Assembly (NCBI GenBank): GCA_036346255.1
Contig: JAYEVH010000451.1
Span: forward strand, 1-64,000
Direction: 5' to 3'
Source of the DNA: Ampelocalamus luodianensis
Lineage: Eukaryota; Streptophyta; Magnoliopsida; Poales; Poaceae
Length of the DNA stretch: 64,000 bases
The notes below the pieces were generated by a model that searched no databases, was not told the origin of the DNA, and was given only the letters and a program-made list of their open reading frames with translations. The translations under genes and the position numbers were made by a program. How positions within the stretch are numbered: position 1 is the stretch's first letter; every line of letters starts with the position of its first letter. Shown here in pieces: positions 34,001 through 43,640 of this stretch.

Positions 34001-35477
34001 GTACCGTTGACGGAGCGAGAAGGCGTGTGAAGCGGCCTGCAACGCCGGCGAAGGAGGTGGCCATACGGCTTAAGAGTATGTGCCAACCCAAGACCGAAAC
34101 GAGCAAAATAAGGCGGGCAAGAGCTACTTTGGGACTCCTTGAAGCTTCATGAGAAGAAGAAATGGCGGGAAAACTTGAAGAGAGGTGGTCGTGCAAAGAA
34201 TGGCTCGCGGCGGAAGGCCTCACGTGGAGGATGTTCCCTGGGCAAAAGAAAAGACAACAAAGGTTTGAGGAAGCTAGGGGATGGCTTGTAGATGGTGGAA
34301 AATGCATGGAATCGAAGAAAAGCTCACCGGATGACAATTGGATGATGAACAGTGTCATCGGCCGACAAAAGGGGCAAGACCAAATTCACAAACTCCTGCG
34401 AATGCAATGTTGGAATTAGATTAGGGGATCCCTTAATCATGTTCAAAGCTTCAGTATGATACGCAAAACCGAGGAGAAAACTCACCCGATGTGAGGATGA
34501 CCCAGATGGACACGGCCCGGAGCTCTGGTGCGCGCTCAGTAAGCCGTGGGAGCACTATCTCGTCCCGGCCCCTACAAGCGGAGGCAAAGGTTGGAATAAG
34601 CAAAAACGGAAACGGCGTGCAAGGGCAAGGCTAGAGGACGAGTGGCCGGACCTTTACCTGAGAAGAGGTGAAGAGCTCGCCTCTTTTCCCTCGGCCACCG
34701 AGAGGGAAAGTGAGGAACTGAGAGAGAGAGAAGGCGAGTTAAGGCGCGGCAACGGTCGGAAAAGCAACGGCGTGAGAAAGCGGTGCTCCCGGACTGGTCG
34801 GCGAGGGCGGTGGGTGACGGCGTCGCTCGAGCTGACGGAGCCCGCGGCAGAGCAAACCGAGCGCGTGGCGCGCCGCTTCTGCCCGAGGTGGAAGAAGACA
34901 CTGGTGCGGTGGGACCATTGTCGGCCGATGAAGACGAGTGGGTGCGGGCGAGATGGTGCGGTTGGACCAAGTTGAGGTTGGGTTCGGTCGGTCCAACAGT
35001 ACTGAGCCCAAAGTTTGATTTCAGATTTGACCGAATAAGAAGAAGGTTTGACTGAGGCTTTAATCATAGAAATAAAATTCTATAAATTCTGAATTAATTC
35101 ATGCGTGTTCCTGGGATGACCTAGTATTTATAAAAATTAAGAAAGTCACTGTTCATAATATAATTTGAATAAAATAAATTCAAACTTAGTCTAGGTCTTT
35201 TAATGAGTTTGAATTTTCCGGGGGTCTAAAATAGTCCCAAAATTTTTGGAAAAATTATATTTATTCATGATAATTATTATAGTATTTGAATAAATTATTT
35301 TCAGAGGATGATCATAAGTTTTTGTTGCTATTTTTATTTGAAGTTTTAAATTTGAAGTGCATGTTTAATTTGTTTGATATATTTCCAAATGCAAACTATT
35401 ATGCAAATGATTTCAAAATGTCAAGCATGCCGATAAGATGCATACTAAATCCTATTAATTAATTTAGGGATGTTACA
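31011..35477 (-). mobile_element. 4467-base solo-LTR-like unit with target duplication TCAGC
   Basis: TG...CA ends (TGTGAGGACCCCC at 31011, GGGATGTTACA at 35477) are flanked by TCAGC on both sides (31006-31010 and 35478-35482). Read on the minus strand it starts TGTAACATCCC, is AT-rich, then C-rich (34990-34590), and ends GGGGGTCCTCACA, the LTR layout seen elsewhere here. It contains no gag or pol, no primer-binding site and no second internal LTR pair that I can see. The simplest reading is a very long solo LTR nested in the LTR that begins at 29375. A non-autonomous element with undetected LTRs is the alternative. Confidence 0.65.
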
Positions 35478-35482
35478 TCAGC

Positions 35483-36925
35483 CATGACTCGGCATGGTGA
35501 AGCCGAAGGCGCATGCATGCAGCGGCCGAGACTCGGTACCGGCTCGAGGACGCGGCGTCCGGGCGGAGCTGAGAAGGATAGCAGCGACGGAGGGCGGCGT
35601 GGCACGTGCAGCGCCGAGGGCGCGGTGCATGTGTCGGCACCGGGATGAGAGGCTGAGCGTATGTGGATGAGTTCGGTGACGACTACGGTGGACGTGGACG
35701 TGAAAATGGTGACGACTACGGCGGACGCGGAGCCAAGAAGACGTTATCCGGTGATAGTCGCACGCCTCGTGGTAAAATCTTTAGTGTTAAATTGCATTAC
35801 CGCGTTTAGTATAATTGGTGGTCTATGTTGCATACTCATCAAAAGCATGGCATTGTTTCTTCTGTTGCATGTTTAAATGTAATTAACAAATGGATAAATG
35901 AATTTGTGAGAAGATTAGTTAGCGAAACCGTAAAGTCCTTTGATGAAATGATTGATCAGAGAAGGTAATTAGCGTGTAGTTAGGAATAACAGTAAGCTTT
36001 TGACACTTCAGAGTGAATGGAAAATTTTTGTGGGATTAAATAGCTATTAGAGATTGATCTAAAAAGGAGCACACTAATATGAAAAACAAGTAATGTTGAT
36101 GGCTAAGTCCAGTAAGTTGAATATGTTTGATAGTGCCTTGTAACCCCTAACAACCAAATGAAAAGAAAAAGCTAAATGGGAGGCAAGAGTTTTTTTGACC
36201 GGAAATGGGAGGCAAGAGTTGATATGCAGAACCCTTATGACCGTGAGCTAAAGCCATGTCGAATGCAAAGATCAGTAGAAATCATTTTGCGTTATCTAGT
36301 CATTAACATTTGATCTAAAAGAGTAAAATTATTTAGAAGACAAGAGTTTGGTTATATGGTTGTCTAATGACAGCAACCCTATGCCATAGATATGTTAATA
36401 GCAATAGAGGCACTAGGTCAATGAGATATTTAATAAAAATTGGTTAAACATCAAAAATTCATAACTAATGTAAATCAACTCCAATTTGAGCGAAATCAAT
36501 TTTGTTAGTTTTCATTTTTATTGTACTTTAACTTGGAATTGGTTTGAAACATGTTACTGTCACAGAAAATTCTGATATTAGAATTAAATTCAGAATAGAA
36601 TTATTTTTACACTGAAAATTGAATTAACTTTGAAAATTCGTAGAAAATTCATTTTAACTCCAAATGGGGTGATTCAATTTTTGTTGTTCATAACTTTTTA
36701 TTATCTTTCATGCCATGTAAAAATTCAACTCCACCACTATCCTGCAATTTTTCACGAAAATATTTAATTTGGGCTACAGTAACCAAAAGCTAGAGAACCC
36801 TGGTTTTTTATGATTTTTTTCCTGGTAGATTTTCGAAAGGCTATAACTCTCACATACGAACTCCAAATCTGATAATTCTTTCACCTAAATTCATCTAAAA
36901 TCTTAGTATTGCTAATGTATAAATT
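35483..36925. mobile_element. LTR-derived GC-rich piece followed by AT-rich element 3' region
   Basis: 35483-35770 continues the GC-rich style left of the solo-LTR-like unit, with a local repeat (GTGACGACTACGG at 35677 and 35710). 36300-36940, read on the minus strand, is similar to plus-strand 32860-33500 (shared words such as ATGAAATTTATACA...AGTAT(G)TGA(A/G)AGTTAT), so part of this region is an inverted copy of sequence inside the 31011-35477 unit. No gene. Confidence 0.4.
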
Positions 36926-37796
36926 TCATGCATTTTTAGCACATTTCTTCAGTTGAGATACGTGAAATACATTGTGCACATCTGAAAGTGATGGTGGTAG
37001 CTCCAACTGATAAGCTACCGATCCTCGCTTCGCTAGAATTCGGAAAGGACCGATGTAGCGAGGTGCCAACTTGCCTTTGACTTGAAAGCGTTGCATTCCT
37101 TTCATTGGGGAGACTTTAAGGTAAACATGATCGTCCACCTCAAAGCTCAACTCACGACGACGACGGTCGGCATAAGACTTTTGACGAGATTGAGCTGTCC
37201 GTAGTCTCTCCCGGATCATACGAACTTGCTCTTCGGCATCATTTATCATGTCCGGTCCAAAGAATTGTCTCTCACCGGACTCGGACCAGTTGAGAGGTGT
37301 CCTACACCTTCTCCCATAAAGCACTTCAAAAGGTGACATTTGGAGGCTTGCTTGATAACTATTGTTATAAGAAAATTCCGTGAACGACAAGCATTTATCC
37401 CATTTCTTGCCATAGGACAGCACATAAGCTCTCAACATATCCTCCAAAATTTGATTCACCCTCTCGGTTTGACCGTCGGTTTGCGGGTGGTAAGCGGTGC
37501 TAAAGGATAGTTGAGTTCCCATTGCTTCATGGAGGCAATTCCAGAAATGCGAGGTGAACTGAGTGCCTCGATCCAAACAATTATCTTAGGCACACCATGG
37601 AGGCATACAACTCGAGAGGTACAACTCCGCCAATTTATTTCCGAATAAGTGGTCTTTACCGAATGAAATGAGCAACTTTCGACAATCGGTCGACAATCAC
37701 CCAAATGGAGTCATAACCTTGTCGAGTCTTTGGAAGTCCGGTGATGAAATCCATCCCAATTTCATCCCATTTCCACTCGGGAACGGGGAGAGGTTG

Positions 37797-38672
37797 TGAT
37801 GCGGATCAACCTCAAGGCGAGATTAAATCCGTGGGTTGCCCGATCTTTCACGGTGGAACTCGAAGATCAGTAGTACGTCGTCTTCTTCTGGATAAATAAA
37901 TCTCACGCCCGCGCACACCACAAGATACGAACGAGAAATAGGGATAAAAGATCCAACGAGCAACTCCTAGCACCACAGCTAGAAACCACCACGCCACGAT
38001 GAAATCCGAGATTAGAATTCACAAGAACACACCAGGAACAGGGATGAACCCTAACGGCCGAAGGCCAACACGCACACGTGTTTTATTTCATAACTCCAAA
38101 ACTTGCCCCTTACATGCAGCATACCGTGGCTTTTATAGCCCCTAACACACGCACACATAATGCTAACCAAACTAGACTCACCTAAAGTCCTGTACGGACT
38201 CTCCTAAGAAACAAACTAGGAAATCATATCTTAATCAATCAATACCTTTTAGAAATAATACGGTGCACCATGGTGGGTCCCAGGTGTTAGATGCATACGG
38301 TCCAGTCCATTGGTATGCACCCTATCTCCCAAACGATTCTTGCTGATGGTGGTTGATCTGATCATGTTGTGCTTGTAGATAGAAAGTTCCTTGAGATAAG
38401 AATTACTTTTTAAACGTACATGCACAGAAGTTTGTTTGGAAACGAGCCGAATACAGTCTAGCTCGGCTTCCTTCTTGGGCTCCATGCACGGCACACATGC
38501 ACGAGTTCCATGCAAGCACTGCACATGAACACGTGCAACACCATGCACGACCTCCCCTTGCGCATGCGTGCGCATCTGCACAGGTCCAGGCCCCATGCGC
38601 TCCACCTCCTCTTGTGCACTTGAGATGACTGAAACACACGTAAAATTAATAGAGGATACTTGGACCGTATCA
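37797..38672 (-). repeat. LTR 1 of the triple-LTR element
   Basis: 876 bases with TG...CA ends, nearly identical to LTRs 2 and 3. Small differences are seen at about 37922 and 38270-38300. It contains repeated CATGCAC/TGCATG words (38480-38570). Confidence 0.9.
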
Positions 38673-40134
38673 TCCTCCCCTCCTTCAAGCGAAACCGTCC
38701 TCGGTTTCGAGTTGGTCTTTTCACCATCTTCTGTAGTTTGCACAGGGACTGAAAAATTTCAACAGCTTCGGCCTCCTTTTTCTTCACTTCTTCCCGTCCC
38801 TTCCTTTCTAACAACTTCTTCTTGTAATCACCTTGAATCAACTGGACGTCTATGGGAAGCAAACGGATCGGTGTACCCTTAGATGTAAAGGTACAACCCA
38901 GGTGCTCCACTGTGTAATCGCACCTTGTTGCTCGCACCACGGTCCTCCTAATAATAGATGACACGAAACCATAGCGACTGGTATAACATCACACAAAACC
39001 TCGCAAGAGAATTTTCCCAATGAAAACAGTACCTTGACTTGGTTCGTGATCTTGAGCATGCCAGAATACCACTTCAGTATATAAGGTTGTGGATGCAGTA
39101 TCATTGACAACCCCAGCTTCTCAACTAGTTCGGTACTAGCAGCATTAATCGAACTCTCACAGTCAATCGACATGTCACAAACTATCTCCCTCACTTTACA
39201 GCGAGAGTGAAAAGTCCAATCCACACCATAGCCTTTCTCTTCATATAGAACGCTACAACTCAACTTCCTGAAACTCTCCTCCGAAGATGCCATAGCAGCA
39301 CCAAAACTCCAAATTCTACCGAAATAGCAGCAGCAGCAATATATATCGGTTGGAGCAGCAATATATCTTCCAACTGAAAAAGCTACTATGTGACTTCTTT
39401 TCTTTAATCAACGTGAGTACAGCAGCCAACACCAAGTAATTAATGGTCCTGTTGAGAGGTAATAAACAATTCAGAGTTTGGTTTTGAAAGCACCAACTAC
39501 TTTAATCAACCGATCAGCAGCACGAGCTACTTCAATCAACAGAACAGCAGCAGCCCACTCGATCCCTGTACCTCCAGCACCACTCTTGAGTCAATTCCCA
39601 GCAACAATCAAGACCAACAGTTCCCAGCGTCACTTTCGTCCGACCAACAGTACTAGAAAATTTACGTATGATGCCAACTCCTCTCACGCACAAACAGAAG
39701 ACAGATGACACAAGAACTATGCGCCTCCAAACAGCAATGTGAACAGCAGCTATCAAACTTTTGATTACCAACCGAGGCAACAATACCAGACAGATCTCAC
39801 GGCAGTAAAGATTAGCAGTAAAGAATTCGGTATAATCAATGAGATTAGAGCAAAACCGAATTAAATATTCGCCAACAGTCGTAAAGGACTTGATAACGCT
39901 GACGTTGGATTGAACCAGCAGCACAACTGATAGATGGACAGTTCGACTGGCCGACAATCTTGATGTAGATCAATCGGCAGCCAAATAAATCATCAACCCT
40001 TCTCCACGTCAAGACACAAGACAGCAGCTTCACTTGATCCGACGACGTCGCAGCCGACCAATCAGCGGAAAGGATCTCGACGATCCAAGTCGTAACTTTC
40101 AGCACCGTGAACAACTTGGCGCTCTGATACCACC
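38673..40134 (-). pseudogene. Internal region 1 with broken protease-like ORF
   Basis: Minus-strand reading 39293-38850 starts MASSEESFRKLSCSVLYEEK like the intact copy at 41636. It loses frame near 38910 (CEQQGAITQWSTWV), and the lysine-rich tail continues in another frame to 38458 in the LTR. Compared with copy 2, small indels around 38895-38915 cause the shift. The rest of the region has no coding signal. Confidence 0.7.
40121..40132 (-). promoter_or_regulatory. Primer-binding site, internal region 1
   Basis: The minus strand reads TGGTATCAGAGC, 2 bases inside LTR 2. The same site recurs at 42475-42464 for internal region 2. Confidence 0.85.
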
Positions 40135-41011
40135 TGATGCGGATCAACCTCAAGGCGAGATTAAATCCGTGGGTTGCCCGATCTTTCACGGTGGAACTCG
40201 AAGATCAGTAGTACGTCGTCTTCTTCTGGATAAATAAATCTCACGCCCGCGCACACCACAGTACACGAACGAGAAATAGGGATAAAAGATCCAACGAGCA
40301 ACTCCTAGCACCACAGCTAGAAACCACCACGCCACGATGAAATCCGAGATTAGAATTCACAAGAACACACCAGGAACAGGGATGAACCCTAACGGCCGAA
40401 GGCCAACACGCACACGTGTTTTATTTCATAACTCCAAAACTTGCCCCTTACATGCAGCATACCGTGGCTTTTATAGCCCCTAACACACGCACACATAATG
40501 CTAACCAAACTAGACTCACCTAAAGTCCTGTACGGACTCTCCTAAGAAACAAACTAGGAAATCATATCTTAATCAATCAATACCGTTTAGAAATAATACG
40601 GTGCACCATGGTGGGTCCCAGGTGTTAGATGCATACGGGTCCAGTCCATTGGTATGCACCCTATCTCCCAAACGATTCTTGCTGATGGTGGTTGATCTGA
40701 TCATGTTGTGCTTGTAGATAGAAAGTTCCTTGAGATAAGAATTACTTTTTAAACGTACATGCACAGAAGTTTGTTTGGAAACGAGCCGAATACAGTCTAG
40801 CTCGGCTTCCTTCTTGGGCTCCATGCACGGCACACATGCACGAGTCCCATGCAAGCACTGCACATGATCACGTGCAACACCATGCACGACCTCCCCTTGC
40901 GCATGCGTGCGCATCTGCACAGGTCCAGGCCCCATGCGCTCCACCTCCTCTTGTGCACTTGAGATGACTGAAACACACGTAAAATTAATAGAGGATAGTT
41001 GGACCGTATCA
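40135..41011 (-). repeat. LTR 2 (shared, central) of the triple-LTR element
   Basis: 877 bases. It serves as 3' LTR of internal region 2 and 5' LTR of internal region 1 in the minus-strand sense. Its left end directly follows the primer-binding site of region 1. Confidence 0.9.
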
Positions 41012-41636
41012 TCCTCCCCTCCTTCAAGCGAAACCGTCCTCGGTTTCGAGTTGGTCTTTTCACCATCTTCTGTAGTTTGCACAGGGACTGAAAAATTTCA
41101 ACAGCTTCGGCCTCCTTTTTCTTCACTTCTTCCCGTCCCTTCCTTTCTAACAACTTCTTCTTGTAATCACCTTGAATCAACTGGACGTCTATGGGAAGCA
41201 AACGGATCGGTGTACCCTTAGATGTAAAGGTACAACCCTGGGTGCTCCAATTCTGTGTAACTGCACCTTGTTGCTCGCACCACGGTCCTCCTAATAATAG
41301 ATGACACGAAACCATAGCGACTGGTATAACATCACACAAAACCTCGCAAGAGAATTTTCCCAATGAAAACAGTACCTTGACTTGGTTCGTGATCTTGAGC
41401 ATGCCAGAATACCACTTCAGTATATAAGGTTGCGGATGCAGTATCATTGACAACCCCAGCTTCTCAACTAGTTCGGTACTAGCAGCATTAATCGAACTCT
41501 CACAGTCAATCGACATGTCACAAACTATCTCCCTCACTTTGCAGCGAGAGTGAAAAGTCCAATCCACACCGTAGCCTTTCTCTTCATACAGAACGCTGCA
41601 ACTCAACTTCCTGAAACTCTCCTCCGAAGATGCCAT
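40797..41636 (-). CDS. Retropepsin-like protein of the non-autonomous element (intact ORF, damaged active site)
   Basis: 279 residues. Residues about 35-120 follow the fold order of a Gypsy aspartic protease: VCDMSIDCESS in place of the usual DSG(S/A) active site, then STELVEKLGL, QPYILKWYSG, VKVLFSLGKFSCEVLCDVIP and HLLLGGPW (usually HLLLGRPW). The catalytic triplet reads DCE (residues 44-46), so proteolysis is unlikely. Residues about 155-190 are lysine/glutamate-rich and probably a coiled coil. The ORF crosses the polypurine tract and ends inside LTR 2, an unusual arrangement. No gag zinc knuckle, reverse transcriptase or integrase accompanies it, so mobility must have relied on proteins from another element. 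Confidence 0.7.
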   Translation of the reverse strand: MASSEESFRKLSCSVLYEEKGYGVDWTFHSRCKVREIVCDMSIDCESSINAASTELVEKLGLSMILHPQPYILKWYSGMLKITNQVKVLFSLGKFSCEVLCDVIPVAMVSCHLLLGGPWCEQQGAVTQNWSTQGCTFTSKGTPIRLLPIDVQLIQGDYKKKLLERKGREEVKKKEAEAVEIFQSLCKLQKMVKRPTRNRGRFRLKEGRMIRSNYPLLILRVFQSSQVHKRRWSAWGLDLCRCARMRKGRSCMVLHVIMCSACMGLVHVCRAWSPRRKPS

Positions 41637-42477
41637 AGCAGCACCAAAACTCCAAATTCTACCGAAATAGCAGCAGCAGCAATATATATCGGTTGGAGCA
41701 GCAATATATCTTCCAACCGAAAAAGCTACTATGTGACTTCTTTTCTTTAATCAACGTGAGTACAGCAGCCAACACCAAGTAATTAATGGTCCTGTTGAGA
41801 GGTAATAAACAATTCAGAGTTTGGTTTTGAAAGCACCAACTACTTTAATCAACCGATCAGCAGCACGAACTACTTCAATCAACAGAATAGCAGCAGTCCA
41901 CTCGATCCCTGTACCTCCAGCAGCACTCTTGAGTCAATTCCCAGCAACAATCAAGACCAACAGTTCCCAGCGTCACTTTCGTCCGACCAACAGTACTAGA
42001 AAATTTACGTATGATGCCAACTCCTCTCACGCACAAACAGGAGACAGATGACACAAGAACTATGCGCCTCCAAACAGCAATGTGAACAGCAGCTATCAAA
42101 CTTTTGATTACCAACCGAGGCAACAATACCAGACAGATCTCACGGCAGTAAAGATTAGCAGTAAAGAATTCGGTATAATCAATGAGATTGGAGCAAAACC
42201 GAATTAAATATTCGCCAACAGTCGTAAAGGACTTGATAACGCCGACGTTGGATTGAACCAGCAGCACAACTGATAGATGGACAGTTCGACTGGCCGACAA
42301 TCTTGATGTAGATCAATCGGCAGCCAAATAAATCATCAACCCTTCTCCACGTCAAGACACAAGACAGCAGCTTCACTTGATCCGACGACGTCGCAGCCGA
42401 CCAATCAGCGGAAAGGATCTCGACGATCCAAGTCGTAACTTTCAGCACCGTGAACAACTTGGCGCTCTGATACCACC

Positions 42478-43347
42478 TGATGCGGATCAACCTCAAGGCG
42501 AGATTAAATCCGTGGGTTGCCCGATCTTTCACGGTGGAACTCAAGATCAGTAGTACGCCGTCTTCTTCTCGATAATAAATCTCACGCCGCGCACACCACA
42601 GATACCTAACGAAATAGGGATAAAAGATCCAACGAGCAACTCCTAGCACCACAGCTAGAAACCACCACGCCACGATGAAATCCGAGATTAGAATTCACAA
42701 GAACACACCAGGAACAGGGATGAACCCTAACGGCCGAAGGCCAACACGCACACGTGTTTTATTTCATAACTCCAAAACTTGCCCCTTACATGCAGCATAC
42801 CGTGGCTTTATAGCCCCTAACACACGCACACATAATGCTAACCAAACTAGACTCACCTAAAGTCCTGTACGGACTCTCCTAAGAAACAAACTAGAAATCA
42901 TATCTTAATCAATTAATACTGTTTAGAAATAATACGGTGCACCATGGTGGGTCCCAGGTGTTAGATGCATACGGGTCCAGTCCATTGGTATGCACCCTAT
43001 CTCCCAAACGATTCTTGCTGATGGTGGTTGATCTGATCATGTTGTGCTTGTAGATAGAAAGTTCCTTGAGATAAGAATTACTTTTTAAACGTACATGCAC
43101 AGAAGTTTGTTTGGAAACGAGCCGAATACAGTCTAGCTCGGCTTCCTTCTTGGGCTCCATGCACGGCACACATGCACGAGTTCCATGCAAGCACTGCACA
43201 TGAACACGTGCAACACCATGCACGACCTCCCCTTGCGCATGCGTGCGCATCTGCACAGGTCCAGGCCCCATGCGCTCCACCTCCTCTTGTGCACTTGAGA
43301 TGACTGAAACACACGTAAAATTAATAGAGGATACTTGGACCGTATCA
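42478..43347 (-). repeat. LTR 3 of the triple-LTR element
   Basis: 870 bases. It carries more single-base deletions than LTRs 1 and 2 (for example about 42540-42615) and is followed by the GGTTG duplication. As the 5' LTR of the whole element it would hold the promoter. Confidence 0.9.
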
Positions 43348-43640
43348 GGTTGAAGCATACCCGCTGGCCGCTGGTGCTCGGCCTTCACTGTTGACATACA
43401 TCACATTCCGCAACAAAGCGTGCAATCTCCCGTTTCATCCGAGTCCACCACAATTTTTGCTTCAAGTCTTGATACATTTTTGTGCTCCCAGGGTGGATAG
43501 AGAAAAGAGAGTCATGGGCTTCATGAAGGATTAATTCCTTAAGCTTCACATCATTTGGCACAACCAAACGCTTTCCGAACCACAAAACACCTTGGTGGTT
43601 TCGTAAAAATCCAATCTTCTTTCCAATGACCGAGTGTCTC

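Larger units (their letters stand above)
37797..43347 (-). mobile_element. Non-autonomous LTR retrotransposon with three LTRs and two internal regions
   Basis: Flanked by the 5-base duplication GGTTG (37792-37796 and 43348-43352), with TGATGCGG...CGTATCA ends on the plus strand. LTRs: 37797-38672, 40135-41011 and 42478-43347 (876, 877 and 870 bases). Internal regions: 38673-40134 and 41012-42477 (1462 and 1466 bases). On the minus strand each internal region has a primer-binding site (TGGTATCAGAGC, 40132-40121 and 42475-42464) next to its right LTR, and a polypurine tract (GAAGGAGGGGAGGA, 38686-38673 and 41025-41012) next to its left LTR. Transcription therefore runs leftwards. The only coding is a protease-like ORF. 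The repeated structure fits unequal recombination between LTRs of two copies, or a tandem integration. Confidence 0.92.
36926..43640 (-). pseudogene. Ty3/Gypsy pol: integrase region, frameshifted and split by a retroelement
   Basis: Minus strand. 43640-43353 gives the end of the preceding domain and the integrase zinc finger: HDSLFSIHPGSTKMYQDL...CDVCQQ, ending AEHQRPAGMLQP. The next residues ([19 protein letters not shown]) lie at 37796-37740, on the other side of a 5.55-kb insert. The core continues with frameshifts (GVPKIIV, then DRGTQFTSHFW from 37573). It has the second Asp of the DDE triad, the Glu region QTERVNQILE, and SPFEVLYGRRCRTPLNW. It ends with the C-terminal domain (KLAPRYIGPFRILAKRGSVA, VFHVSQLKKC) and a stop at 36926. 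Reverse transcriptase and RNase H are not in the window. It integrated retrotransposon DNA when active; at least two frameshifts besides the insertion inactivate it. Confidence 0.9.

Noticed and set aside
38249..38964. Minus-strand ORFs in the first LTR and internal region as separate genes
   Set aside because: They are repeated in LTRs 2 and 3 and are parts of LTR sequence or of the frameshifted protease-like ORF.
39478..39957. ORFs on both strands of internal region 1 (and their copies at 41821-42300)
   Set aside because: Opposite-strand overlap, no recognisable domain, and conservation between copies is explained by the recent duplication.
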